Source: Casuarius casuarius
Lineage: Eukaryota; Chordata; Aves; Casuariiformes; Casuariidae
Assembly: GCA_003342895.1 (NCBI GenBank)
Contig: PTFA01000361.1
Location: forward strand, 709,258-773,257
Direction of reading: 5' to 3'
DNA length: 64,000 bases
Below, in pieces: positions 50,935 through 63,629 of this stretch. Below the pieces are notes generated by a model that had not been told where the DNA came from, ran no database searches, and saw only the letters and a program-made list of their open reading frames with translations. Made by a program: the position numbers and the translations under genes. The first letter of the stretch is position 1. Each line of letters opens with the position of its first letter.

Positions 50935-53900
50935 AATCTTCACTGATACATCACACATACCAAATTACAAGAATATATATGCAGTTTTGAGTTATCATTC
51001 CATAAAAGATTTCATTTTAAAAGAAAAATGGCTGCTTTTTCTCATATATACATAAATACCTGAATGTGTTTAGTATTTGTAATAAACAAAAGGATACAAT
51101 TACACACTGTGTGCAATTCCTAATTTTTTATTTACTATTACAAAACACGTAGCATCAATGACTACNAAAGAATATAGAATACATAAGGAGTATAAAAATA
51201 CTTTGGTTTTTAATAGTTGGAGAAAGAAATATACAGAAATATCTCCTCACTACGTCTCAGCTGTGGCTTTACTATGAAAGGAATTAAGGTATTAAAAATG
51301 TATCTTAATGCATTTGTATTAATTTGTTATGGTAAATTTATTAGACATAATATAAATGAATTATAGTGTATCAAATCAATTAATATTCTCAATCGTGTTT
51401 CTCAACTGATTGATTCTGAACACGTGAGGAACGCATTAGATTTTGAGCAGTTTTTACAAAGGTATGGTGTTTTTTGCGTGATGTTTACAAAATACTAGAA
51501 AAAACTATTTAAAAAATCAAAACATCTTTTAAATTATTAATTGCAACATTAGTGCAATTATAAGTGTAAAGCTTAAGAGAAAAACAATAAAAAAATTATT
51601 CCGATTTACTTTTCTTCTCTCTTTTCCTCCTCGGGGCATAGGATCAGCTGTAATTACTGTATGCAAGTATTTACACTTACCAGGGGAAGGCTAAATACAT
51701 GTAATTGATAGCAACAACTCTCTCAAGTGAGGAGAAGGAGTATTTACACTTACATTTAGTAATTGCAGCCAGTTTTCACTTCCCAATCTGCAGCAAGTGG
51801 TCTTGCTGTTGCTAGCAGTCAAAGAGAGCTGTTCCCTTGCTGGGGGAACAGAAGACAGATGAATACAAAAGCAGGTTGAGTTTACAGAAATCACAATAAC
51901 CAAATTCTAAATGAGGAAGCAGAAGCTGATGTCTCAATAGTCTCAATAATATATCTCCTTGTATGCGTTCTGAGTTTGCCCTTTGCCTCAGGTAGTAGCC
52001 TGTATCCTAGAGGCTATGTGGAAAAAAAAAAAAAAAACAAGAATGTGGACTGTGGATAGAGACAGGATGTGGGTTACATGTAATGTTCTATGCAGTTTTG
52101 GGAATAACAAGATTATAGGATTTCCTCTTAAATGCTCTTTCAGATTGCAGACCAGTAAGAACATAGATTTTGGCCTAGCTATACAAGTTTGATAAAGGAA
52201 AACATATGAGCCGGACACTCATTTATTCAGGGCATAAAGAAGGTGTAAGGATTTCTACCTATTATGGGTTGTCCCTCTGTCGTTCCCGACTGTGCTGCCA
52301 GTGCATCTGCTATTCCCAGCGGTGGCACTGTGAGGAGAGAGCAAGANGTGCCAATGCCACAACACAGGAGCAGGGGACAGGGTTAATGAGGACACTGAGA
52401 CCAAGTCTGCTCTTGAGAACTGCTGTATCATATCCCAGGGGTTCATAGCAGCAAGGAGGTAGAGCAGGAGATTAAGAAATGAGGCACGAACAGAGAACGA
52501 GTCTTTCCCTGCCCATCTTTCAGCAATCACCAGCTTTAAGGCATTGCGAGCCAGAGGTTGTATCTAAACCCTTGTTTTCCATAACCATCAAGAGACCAAA
52601 TATACTGTTGACCTACTCAACATTCACTGACAATGTGCTCTCCAATTATGTATTTCTTTTAAATACAGTGCTGGATGATATCACGGTTGTATTTGTTTTC
52701 TCTAGATCATTCACAAGGCTATAGACCTTTTATGAAACAAGGAGACCAGGTTTATGCATTTCTTGCATGGAAGACATCTGATATCTCTAGTCCTCTTTTT
52801 TCTCCATCTCTAATTTCTCAGACTCTGTTTTTCCTTTTGAGAATGAGTGACCATAATGGCAGCTATATAAAAAAGGTGGAACAGCACAGACTTACTTACA
52901 CAGTAGCATAATGACTTTTTTTTTTGTCCTCAGCAACTTTCATAATAATTCCTGAATTACAACATCAGTCTTTGAGGCTAAATGTAAGTAAAGAACAGTT
53001 GTTTTATGTTCAACTTCATTGTATAAATCAATTAGACTAACTGGGAGAAAAAACAGTTTGTACTTGTGGTGGAAGTACTTAAAAATGATGAGATCACTTA
53101 TTCTCATGGGAAAGAGAGGCAATTTATTGCCTCAAGAATGTGGCGGGGCTTGCTAGGAGCTGGCTGGGAATTTATATTAGCTCCAAAAACTAGTATCCCT
53201 ATTGAGTCCAAGATTTTAGCATATGTATTTTAGTTCTGAGGCTTATCTTTAAAAAATGTTTTGTATATCTTGTCAGATGAAGAACACAAACATCAGAAAG
53301 GGACAACTTGTTTTGTGAGGTGTGTTTTCCCACTAGTAGTTAGGTGTTTCTGTCCTTTATCAACTGTCCCTGTGAGTTTGTTCTGGTGCATAATAGTTGT
53401 TTAGTTTTAGACACCTAAATGCGTGTGATAAGAGCATTTGGTAAATTGTACAGAGTACATCACATTCTTGAGGTGCAGTGGATGGGTTTGGTTTTTTTTG
53501 GTATATGTGAAGATAGAAATACTCCTTATTTAGATTTATGGTAAAGTTGCATATCCCATTTTAACTGGAGAATAAAATGCACAATATGGAAAAACATGAA
53601 GATACTAGTATACAATAATGAAAATTTCAAGTCTTCATTGAGATGGCACAAGAATAGATACAAAGATGATGTTCCAGAAGGCCTAGAATACCTAGTTTAA
53701 AGAAAAACCTAACACAGTGGTAGGATTAGGATTAGTATGATAACTGCAGTGGTATTGTTGCTGGCTGTGGAATTACCTTTCCTTCTTTCATTTCCTTTAA
53801 GTGTTATTGAGGCTAACAGAACAATTTCAACTTCTGAAGTAAGTTGGAGAGATGATAAAAGTGAAAAGCAAGCTAAAGAGGAGTGTAAGCCTGATAATAT

Positions 53901-54390
53901 TTGTAATTCCCAATACTGCTACTTCCAAGCTCTGCAGCCTGATAAACGTGTGTGCACCGGCTTTTCTTTGAGGCAGCAGTGACATCCAGCGGTGACAGCC
54001 AGTTAGACTAACCCAAAATCTATAAATTAATAGATATCCAAAGTTCTTAAATGCTCATCTATTTGAAGTTGTCAACTCAGGACCATTTTACTTCCTGACC
54101 CATTTCAGTTTATCTTTGTTTTATTGTTTTCATTTTAGTAAAACAGGATTTTTTTTATTGCTGCATTGACAATGAGGTTCAATGAATGCCTCCAGCTGGC
54201 GTTGCCTTTTTTGTTGCTCGGCATGATATCCTAATTGACTTACTATTCTGGAATTTGCTTGAGATTATGAACTGTATACTTTCGAAAAAGACTCTAGGAT
54301 CATTAAGATTGCAGAATTGACTTCCTGCAGTGCGTGTTAGGGATGAATTCATGTTTACTGAGTGTTGACAATAAGAGCTGAAACTCTGTA
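50935..54390. other. AT-rich non-coding DNA, no gene recognised
   Basis: No gene is recognised. A very AT-rich part at about 51290-51600 contains many TAAT cores. An A16 run lies at 52022-52037. A more balanced part at 52260-52560 has overlapping open frames on both strands. Unresolved bases lie at 51166 and 52347. Confidence 0.65.
52022..52037 (+). repeat. A16 homopolymer
   Basis: Sixteen consecutive A bases after GTGG. No target-site duplication or element body was recognised on either side. Confidence 0.95.
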
Positions 54391-54394
54391 TCCT

Positions 54395-56470
54395 TCTACT
54401 TTATTTCATTTTTAGCACTTTATTATGAAGTAAAAATATCCAAGATTTGTAGCAAATAAAATGATGCATAATAGAAATCTTAAATCTCAGTTGGTTACAA
54501 ATTGTTCTTCCTATATTAAATTTCTCTTCAGGTTTATAATAGGTTTTGCTCAATTCTGTCTCTTGGTACTCAATGTTACCACAAGACAAATGCAATTAGA
54601 GTGTTAATTGTCACACTTACTAGAAGATAAATTCATGGCAATAACACCTGTCTGGCATTCAGCTGCCCTCTAGATGTATTATATCAATTAGAAGGACTGA
54701 CTCATTTTTAATTGCATACATTTTCAAAAACGATTTTAGCAGTTTGTGTGGTTGTTCTTTCCAGATACGTAATGAAAGTGGAATATGTTTCAGTTATATG
54801 CTAGATTCTTCTCTCATAATTTAGTGTTGTTAGGTCTGTATAATTTCAGCAATAGAACTGAGAATATTGCTTGCCAGTAGGGCTTTTCATACAAAAATAC
54901 TGAAAGTAGCAGCTCAAATAAGCTATGGGCTTTTTGTTTGTCTTTTTCCCTGAGACATAATCTCTCTGTGATATTCAGAAAGGGAACAACCTTGCAAAGT
55001 GAGGTGTCATGTCCTTACTCCCATTTTTCAGCATCATTGTTTTGTTGAAAGACCTATTCTTTTCTGAGCCTATGCAAGGACCATAGCTGAGTCTGAGTAG
55101 GAGGGTGCTAAGGGATACAAAGTGAAAAACAGACCCTATCACTAAATCAGAAATAGTTGGAGAACTATGCTTTTTGTAAGCTTTTTTGTCTTACTCTTTG
55201 CAGGTTTGTTACTTCAAAGGAATAGAAGATACAGATCCCATCATCTTTAATATGGCAAGCTGCTAAGGGCCAGGGACCAGGTTCACTCCATCTACCTTCA
55301 GGCATTTGAGTGAGGTTCATGAGCAAGTAGTATATTCTCTTTTCCCTCTATGAAGGGGCAAGTGAATGAAGACAATCGGGTACCCACTAAGAGGTTTAGA
55401 TCTTAAGTAGGCTGATGTGCTTTTTAGAGATGCAGATCGCTGTCCTTTAACTGTAGAAGACGCCTTGAATGACTGTGCTCTTAAGTTTGTCATACCAGGG
55501 CTTCAGGATATGCTTCAGAGCATTGGCCTTTGATTCTGGATTATGCAGCCATGAAAAACAGATTTATTCTAGAAAGTGCCTATTAAAATGCTGTTTCCCA
55601 AGCATTTATCTAAGTTTTTAAAATAAAAATTACATCTTTAAGACCATTAACTGTTTCTAATTATGTTTTGAAACCATGCATGTTTTTTAAATAGATAACT
55701 TTATTTTAAACACAGTACAGCATTTGTTTTTCTTTTCCACTGAATCCATACAACGTTACACTTGCTATAGCAAATTTTTGGCTTGTGATTATTGTTCATC
55801 GCACACCAGTGGTAACCAGTGTCCTATGTATTTTTCTAATGAAACAGAACAAACAGTCCCTGAATAAGAGAAACCCTTCAGTCTAAAAAAGATAAACCAA
55901 GACCCTCTAACTGTTTAGGTAATTTTTCTAAATTATTCATTCAACCATTAGTGTTGTTATCTGTGTTAGATTCAATTCCTGTAATAACTTTATGTGTAAC
56001 TGTTGTGTTTGCACGGGGGAAAAAACCTGCAAAGCAAAATATAAACAAAAAATCTTCATGGCTGAAATCCAAGCCATTTGTAACAGCACTCAAATTCTCT
56101 CATATTCACAATTTCAACATGGCAGAATAGAAGATCCGAGCACAAATCATAACATCGTCTGGGGGAAAAGCCCCAAAGAGCCATTTCTTAAACCATTTTA
56201 TCTTCAAATATGCTAATATACTTTTATTTGCTATATATAGCATATGTATGACTGTACAATAAAGCCAAGAACCAATATTCCATTGTTTTACTGTAACTTA
56301 GTTTGCATTTACATTCCAGTTACATGGAATTATAATGTTTCATTACATATATTTGTGCAAGGTGAAGTACATATAATTGTAAAGCCAAAACAAATTTTGT
56401 TATAGAATCTTACCAAGTTTTTTCCTCTACTTAAAACATATTCCAAATGCTAACAAATTAATGCACCACA
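54395..56470. other. AT-rich block with regulatory-like texture
   Basis: No gene is recognised. The block is free of simple repeats and dense in TAAT/ATTA homeodomain-type cores, for example CAATTAGAGTGTTAATTG near 54594-54611. It also holds a perfect MEF2-type site CTATATATAG at 56231-56240. Such texture is common in conserved vertebrate non-coding elements and in long 3' UTRs. AATAAA-type hexamers occur but prove nothing alone. Coding frames are all under 75 codons. Confidence 0.35.
56231..56240. promoter_or_regulatory. MEF2-type site
   Basis: CTATATATAG fits the MEF2 consensus YTAWWWWTAR exactly and is palindromic. Chance occurrence in AT-rich DNA is quite likely. Confidence 0.25.
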
Positions 56471-56474
56471 AGCT

Positions 56475-56769
56475 TTATTTCTCTAATATCTCATTGATAG
56501 AAGATGGACATTCTGCACAGCAAGGGCAAAAACTCCTCTTCCTTACATTCACTCTAGGAGTTTCTAATTCTTTAGGTTGTTTCTGTTACAGGCCTACATT
56601 TTTCTGGCAGTTTCCACAAAATTACTAAACCTGAAATCTTTACACACAGGCAGCTCCTCAGTGGGAGGAACACAAACTTGCTTAATTTATATCAACAAAT
56701 AGTTTTTGTATAACTGTTGCCATGATTAGCATTAATGTCTATAAATAGGAGAGTAGAGGAAGAAAGGTG
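56475..56769. other. Non-coding DNA left of the solo LTR
   Basis: Nothing recognisable. This is the host sequence flanking the LTR insertion. Confidence 0.65.
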
Positions 56770-56775
56770 CCATTC
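56770..56775. repeat. Target-site duplication, left copy
   Basis: CCATTC lies directly before the LTR and matches 57011-57016 exactly. Confidence 0.85.
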
Positions 56776-57010
56776 TGTGGCGGTCTGATTCACNGACTCC
56801 GATGGGCTGGATCAGAATCAACTTTATTCAAGCAAGCAAGCCCTTTATATAAGCTCTAGCCCGGATCGGTACTTTCCCGAAGGTCAAGTTCCCATCATCA
56901 CTCCTCTTCCCGTGCGGCTACTACCTTATCTACATACTGCTATTTATTCCTCCCAAGGCTTTCGGCTCCTTAACTCTATCTTGTCCAATCGCTCGCTGTC
57001 TGCCCATACA
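56776..57010 (-). mobile_element. Solo LTR of an avian endogenous retrovirus (235 bp)
   Basis: The block has the TGT...ACA termini of a retroviral LTR and is bounded by an exact 6-bp direct repeat, CCATTC. Read on the minus strand it shows U3, then a TATA box (TTATATAA at 56845-56852). An AATAAA polyadenylation signal follows about 16 bp downstream (plus-strand TTTATT at 56823-56828), then about 47 bp of R/U5. No internal gag, pol or env sequence adjoins either end, so it arose by recombination between the two LTRs of a provirus. Six-base duplications and a short LTR fit alpharetrovirus or betaretrovirus-like (ERVK-type) avian elements; the exact family is not identified. Several intact CpGs suggest it is fairly young. 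An unresolved base lies at 56794. Confidence 0.85.
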
Positions 57011-57016
57011 CCATTC
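57011..57016. repeat. Target-site duplication, right copy
   Basis: Exact second copy of CCATTC. Confidence 0.85.
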
Positions 57017-57910
57017 CTTTCGATAAATGATAGAGATTAAGAGCTTAGTAATTCTTTCTGGAAATTCAGTAGAATTCATCAAAAAACCTAAGATGTAAAA
57101 TTTATTTAAAAACAAAATGTGTATACAGACATTTTACTTATAAGGATAAATCAAAGCCCCAGATACACCAGCAGAGATACTCCCTTTAAAATTGTCTTTC
57201 CTTCCACCTCCTAGGTCAGCTAAATATATTCCTTGTAAGTATACTTATTTGTGTAGCATTTACTCTGTGTTTTCATTCATCAGAAGCTCACATGATGGCC
57301 AGACACATGCAGAAGTATGCAGCGCAGAAAATGAAAGCAAGCAGATCATTTACAGCAACAAAGACCTTCGTTCTAAAAGATGCTGAGCATCAGTAACTAC
57401 CATTGACATCTGTGGGAATAACATTTCCGATTATGGGCATCACTAGAAGCTGGAGTTCAGTATTTCTCTGGATTAAGCCAGCTGCAAGAAAAATTGCATT
57501 CTATACCATATTATAGGGGGAAACCAAGAGATTTGCACTCTATCCCTCTCTCTTTAAGCTGTTTATCTTCAGCAAGAAATAAAAAGAATTTAATAAGCAA
57601 CTTAGGGCACTTAAGCAATGTCCAGTACACTGCAGTTTGTATGGCATATATTTTGGTTTTCTTCTACACTGGCCCTTAAGGAAATTTCCATTTTGTAATG
57701 GTTAGTTTTTGAAATACCTTTTGCTAATATTCAGTCTCATCTCTCTAACATTTTCAAATGCTTCTCCATAAAAGAGGCAATCTCCTGAAAGTACTGTTTT
57801 CCACCAAAATTGTTTACAAGAATACATAAATGAGCTATTAGATGATGCTAAGCAATGATGCTAATACACTTACCGAAAATAAATGTAAGAATGGACTCAG
57901 TGCTCCACTC

Positions 57911-57948
57911 CTGGAACTGTTCATCACTTCTGGAACTGTTCGTCCTCC
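57911..57948. repeat. Imperfect 19-bp tandem duplication
   Basis: Two adjacent copies begin CTGGAACTGTTC and then diverge (ATCACTT versus GTCCTCC). Confidence 0.75.
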
Positions 57949-59341
57949 AGCTTACATGAACAAAGCTCTGCTCAAATCGATTGAGCTATGACTCAGTGTG
58001 CATATTCAGTTTAAATGATTATTTGTAAAGATCACTGTTAGGTGCCAATTTCATCAACTGTTCCAATCATATTTGTTAGAATAAAAGCCCAAATGTGAAC
58101 TATTTAAAATAATTCAAGAGAATAAAGCTGAGACATGGAAAGATTGGAGGTTCTTTTAGTTACATAGTGAAATTTGATACCATTTACAGTAGTACATCAG
58201 TCTATACCATATAAATGGAAAAGTGTTCCATCCCAGAAAACACTGTCATGACTATTTGATGTCGTTGACCACAGTAGATAGCACACTTCACTAATGGTCT
58301 TTTCTTCAGGAGAAGTTGAGTGGATTATGGCAGAATTGCCACCGGTGTTGCCTCTGCTATTTTTAACCCACTCAGGACTTTGGTTTCTAGTGCTATCTAG
58401 CACATTTTGCAGTTTTTCTCTTCATGCTCACTGTGTGTTTAAAAGCAAATAATCTTCCTGTAGTTAGCCTTGCTAAGCAGGCCTGCAGATCCATTAGACT
58501 ACAGAAGGTTGACATGGACCTACTTCTCTGAGCAGTTCAGTATAGCAGACTTACTAAAAGTGTGAATTTTGCTGGCGTGCCTGATTACCTTACCCTTAAG
58601 ACCCTACAAAAAGATTATCACCATTGTGTCTGATGTACTATCACAGCAAAGAAGTGGGCTGTAAAGGCGCATCACAGATATGTGCCCCTTGAAAAGAGGT
58701 AGGTTTTACTGCAACAGGTGTCTAGAGTAGTTTTGGTCCCCTGTTGGATGTCCAGCCTCCTGAGTCTGCTTCCTGTCAAAAGTGCCCTTTCTGACAAAGC
58801 CCTGCATTGGCTCGTGACTGCCACAATCAATTCCTGTGAGAACAGTGACAACTGGTCCCCTGGAAGTTAAGTATTCGAAGCAGGCACAGGCCAGCCAGGG
58901 CCTGGTAGCTGCAATCGGGTAAGCCTGGTTGCTTCCTCCAGGAGCTTTTTCTGGTTGTGGGCTAAGGAAGTATTTCTTCTGTCTTAGTGACGAAGGTTAT
59001 AACAAAACAGACTTTAAGCTTTAGCTTCTATCACTACTGTCTTCTTTGTCTATTTGTTTTGTTGTGGCATTTGTAATGCAGATGATCATCGTGAACAGAA
59101 TGTTAATTTATTCCGGCAAAAATTACTGCTTGATTTTGTGAGCTATTCTGTGGGCTCATGTGAATCTGTCACACTTTCATTCATTGAAGAAAGATATATA
59201 TGTCCTAAGGCATTATCTTTGGGGAATTATGTGACCTTGTACACCAAGCGAAATGGACAGAGTTCTGATTTAATCTGGATATGATGTTCTATTCTAAATT
59301 ATAGAGCTGTACTTCTTTCTTTGTTGTGCTTTTGTGAAGTA

Positions 59342-59368
59342 AGCAATTGCCTTTCTGAGGCAATTGCT
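59342..59368. repeat. Perfect inverted repeat (10-bp stem, 7-nt loop)
   Basis: The arms AGCAATTGCC and GGCAATTGCT are exact reverse complements around TTTCTGA. Confidence 0.9.
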
Positions 59369-61329
59369 CTTCTGAGACATTTAAAATGAAATGGGTACAA
59401 GAAATCCTTCACTACAGGTTGAATGACTAGGCAAAATGGGAGGTTAAAGAGAGAACTGAAAGACCTTGTACCACTTATCTATATAAAAGTACATTTCACA
59501 TTTTTATTACCCAGCATGAATGTTTATTTAGTAGTAAATGTGGTTACTTTCTTAGCAAAGCAGTTGACCAGGTCTTCACCTGTCTTAACCAAGTCTTAAC
59601 CAGTTTTATTTGGTGTCAAATAAGGAACATAACGTTGATGGTGCTACATAGGATTATAATACAGAGGACTTTGAGAAATAAAACTGCCTCATGAAATGAC
59701 TTGTCTTATGGCTGCTGAATTTTTAGTTATCCTTGAAAAGAGAGGGATGATAACAGGGACCATAGCAGAATCTTAAAAGTGACATAAAAATTTGGGGCAA
59801 AATGTAGCATAGAACTGTATGAAGATTTTCAGTCAGCCTATGCCTCTTATAAAACTTTAGCTTGGGAAGCAAGAAGAGGCAGGACCGTTAAGTGAATCCT
59901 CTGCACCTGAATGAATTTCAGTCACTGTGGGTACATATTTTTCCTTGAACTAGGTACAAAAGGTATTTATAAGCACTCTGAAATTACTTGTTTGTACAGT
60001 ACAGGCACTGCTCTAATTCCTGCAAGTATGGAAAACCATAAACTAATTAATAAGTAAAGAATGACTTTCTATCATTGTGTACTGAATAATGATAGTTATC
60101 TATTTGGCAGAACATCACCTAAAGAGGGTGGACCTCTTCTCACCATCATTGTTTTGCCTTAATTTTTTTTTAAGACTTAAAAAAATTCTGTCTTTACTCA
60201 TTTTGACATGCAGAATTATTCTTTTTTCACATCTTTTTCATTGTCAAGTATAGAGATAGACTTTTTACAAATAAGATAGCTGTAATGAGCAAGACACCCA
60301 AATATTTGTTTTTCCTGGGTCTGTTTTGTTATATGTATGTACTTTTTCAGGCAGTTCCAGAGTAACAGAAGATATTATAGAATGTCTTATAGACTAGTAA
60401 TAGATAACATCAAGTATTGCATACCTCTAAAATTTATTTTTAAACAATTACCTTTGCTATAAAAATCTTCATTTGTAAATAGTTGGTAGTTCAACACAGG
60501 CTACTAAAGATGAACCCACGGCAGAAAGCTAGGAAAGTGCGAGTGTCTGCTCTATTTTGCTGTAACTTACTGAAACTAGGACAAACAAGCTTGGCACTGG
60601 GGCATTTGGAACTCAGCAGTCCCCAGCTGCTTTCATGGCATAGGAGACTTGCCACCAGACTACAAAAGCATCTATAATGCTTCAGTGATTGTCCTGAAAT
60701 TCTTCACTAGCTTTGCAAATATAGCTTGAGGTTTAGCTAGCAATAAGCAATAACAATCCTCTTGCTGGATGGTTTCACAGAGCACAGAAGAGTTTTGAAC
60801 TTTTTATTTCATTTTATTTCCTGAAGACATGCACAGAAAGCGTCTCCTTGACATGAGAATTATCCAGTTTTCTTCAACAAAGAAAAAAAAATCCACTTAA
60901 ATGTACTAAACTGTTGGATGGAATAAGATCAGAATGACTTTCAATTATCATACCTGTTGCAAGTTGTTATGGTGTCCAAAAATTACCTGTTCTGAGTCTT
61001 TTTCCCCTTTTGAACAAGCTCAGCTCTTCATTTGCCTTTAGCAGGAGACCATGCAATCTGTCGGGGAGTGGGAGCAAGCGTGGGTTGCACTGCAAGGGAA
61101 GGCAAAGCAGGAGCCAAGGGAAGGGCAGTGCCCACTCAACAAGGCCACCGTTTGTCCTGACCACTTTCTCAACTGTGATGCACTGAAATGTCCTTATGGC
61201 TCCTATTTATACTCACGGCCTGCCATGACAAGCCACTCATGTTTTTTATATATACACACATACACAGACATATAAATCCTTTTGTTTTTTATATGTCAAT
61301 CCATACTAATGTTTGCATGTTCACATATA

Positions 61330-61700
61330 TAGAACACAAGTCTCTTCCTATACCTGAACAAGAAGAGCAGAACAGGAAGCGGTCCAGTGGTAGAAACCAG
61401 GTCAGCCAAGAGTCCAGATTGCCAGACAAGTTTGCAGTGGTGAGGCAACCCCAAGGTCAAGTCAGCAAGGCAAGGTCAGGATTGGCAAGATGTAAGGCTG
61501 GGCACAGCATGCCTACAGTATAGCTCAGGCAAGAGCCTGAGCTTAAATGCAGCTTCCAGACCAATGAGAGGAGCATGCAGGAGTGGAGACTCCAGCTAAG
61601 GCTTCTCACAGCTCTTTCTCACAGCTTGGCTGTTCTTGCAGTCTGATCGAAGGTCACACACGTGCACACAGAGTTGATCTTGAGCACAGTCAGACAAACT
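61330..61700 (-). mobile_element. Possible old LTR fragment with promoter-like core
   Basis: Read on the minus strand there is a CCAAT-type box (CTCTCATTGG, plus 61561-61570), then a TATA-like CATTTAAGC (61541-61549). Next comes a 9-bp-stem hairpin (61522-61543). After that there is sequence built from repeated TGACCTTG and GACTTGACC-type words, down to about 61390. This order resembles sauropsid retrovirus LTRs, in which a TATA box is followed by short repeated CTTGCC and GACCTG words. No TG...CA ends or target-site duplication were found, and I cannot name a family. Confidence 0.35.
61522..61543 (-). repeat. Perfect inverted repeat (9-bp stem, 4-nt loop)
   Basis: The arms AGCTCAGGC and GCCTGAGCT flank AAGA. 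It abuts the TATA-like motif on the minus-strand 3' side, so any RNA started from that motif would begin in or next to this hairpin. Confidence 0.9.
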
Positions 61701-61704
61701 CCTG

Positions 61705-63625
61705 GGTTGAGGGGAAGAATCTGCAGAGGACTATGGAGAAACATGGTCATAGACTGCTCAGGGCAATTAGAGCTTGTTGGTGTGCTTAGGTCCATGATGC
61801 AAACTGACTGACCTCTGCCTGGGTCTCCAGTTCACCTTTTTCTGGTAATGTACTATGTTACTAATAAATTTGATGAATTGGCATCTGTAAGAGTTTGCTA
61901 GCAGAACTCTGTGGGCTAAATATGTGCACAGAATTGAGAGATACTGATTAAGAGCCACAAAAGTTACTTTTATAAGGAGTGTTCATGCTATTTGTGGTAA
62001 GCATCTAATTTTAGTGTGACATGAATCTGACTACTCTGTGTGCCTCTAAGCAAATAACCCTAAGCTTCTTGCTGGAGAACTTGGCACCGTATTTATCTAC
62101 ACATGCTTACATTTCATCAGGCGAGTTGAATCCTAAACTCCCAAATAAATATTTCCTAAGCATAAACTTTATCAATCAAAACATTGTTGAGGTATAAGAA
62201 TATATATAATATTAATTTTCTGTAATATCAATATTAATACAATCTAGTGAACTTAGAGATACATTATTAAAGCAAAATTGTTCATCTTAATATTGTAGCT
62301 GAACTCAGGGGGATTTTAGAGGCAGTATTCTGTATAGGCCCCACTTATAAAACTAAAAGATGGTTGACTTCTCTCCAAGTAACTCGCAGCCACATGATAA
62401 GAACATAATTAATGTTTTTATCATCATCATCAATTATAATTTTGTATTTTTTATTTTTTGATCTGGTACTTTATTTAATTATACTATACTTAGTTTCTCC
62501 TAGACTTTCATGCAGTGTAATTGTTTCTTTCTGCTTCAAAATCTATGTAAAATACTCCGATTATCATCTTTAAAATTCCTTTTCTGTCACACAATTTCTC
62601 ATTGAATATATAAAATGGGCATAAGAAATACAATTTTGTTTAGATCATAACTAATTTCTTTGGAGAAATACGGTTTTCTGTTTTCTGTTATAAGCCCATT
62701 AAGCCAATGCTGTTCATCTACGTCTAGCCCATTAATTTGGATTTAATGAAAAGTTAATCTATAATGAAGATAATTTCAAAACAATTGTTTATTTTTCTGC
62801 ATAAGTTTCCTAGAATTAGAGTTCTTCTACTAAGTTTCAACAGACTAAGCAGAAAATATCTGTTTTCTGTGTTTTAGAGGGACTTCTTGTGACTAGTAGT
62901 CCTGTACTATGAAAGTTTTTTCTGATATACCTCTTGTATGCTTTTGTAGTGCACAGGTGTGAACCTAGCACGGGATTGGGTCTAGTACAGTAGTATCAAC
63001 AACATTTCATCTTACCGAATTTTACTACACAGGATGCTGTACAGTAAAATGGAGGTTAGAAAACAAGTACTTCTGGTGGGCAGCAGAATTTATGAAACCT
63101 GGTTTTCTGTGACTTTGTGTGCTGTGCTTGGATTATCCCATCTGTGGCAAACTGCAAGCCCTGAACATGCTTTTCACATGGCTGAGATGTTCCTAACTGA
63201 CCTCTTTCTTGTGCAGATTCTTTATTATCATGGTTGCATCAGCGTTTCCCTTAGTGGTATTTACAAGACCTGTCGCCTTGTGTCCAAGTAGATATTTTCA
63301 TGAAACTTTAGGAAATAAACTGATTTGTATCCTGTAGCCTTCTGTCAAATGCGGTTGAAATAGGCCACTGAAGGTAAAAGTTATTTAGGACGAAGAAACT
63401 GTCAGATCGATAGACAGAGACATAATATGTGTGGTAAGATTTCTTATGAATCATTTCCTTAGGAAATCAGTCTAAAATAAGGTAGTATTCTTGCAAACAG
63501 CAGTCTGATTTTGACAGGTTTTCTAGCCAGCGTCAGAGTCCAGTCCTCTCTGATCAGGTTCTTTTAGCTATTCCACACATGAAGGGTGTAATGTTTAATA
63601 CCAAAATTTACTTCTTTGAAGATAG
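61705..63625. other. AT-rich non-coding DNA, no gene recognised
   Basis: No gene is recognised. Very AT-rich words occur at 62190-62260, and a short (ATC)n run near 62422. An 85-codon plus-strand frame at 63034-63291 matches nothing I know. Confidence 0.65.
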
Positions 63626-63629
63626 TTGG

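Larger units (their letters stand above)
57020..61325. other. AT-rich non-coding DNA, no gene recognised
   Basis: No gene is recognised. The block contains a 19-bp tandem duplication (57911-57948) and an exact 10-bp inverted repeat (59342-59368). A GC-richer stretch lies at about 58730-58960, and another purine- and GC-rich stretch at 61020-61170. Open frames are all under 77 codons. Confidence 0.65.

Noticed and set aside
52022..52037. A16 tract as the tail of a retroposed sequence
   Set aside because: No upstream element body or flanking target-site duplication could be seen.
56255..56265. AATAAA as a poly(A) signal of a host gene
   Set aside because: The hexamer is frequent by chance in AT-rich DNA and no coding exon is recognised upstream on that strand.
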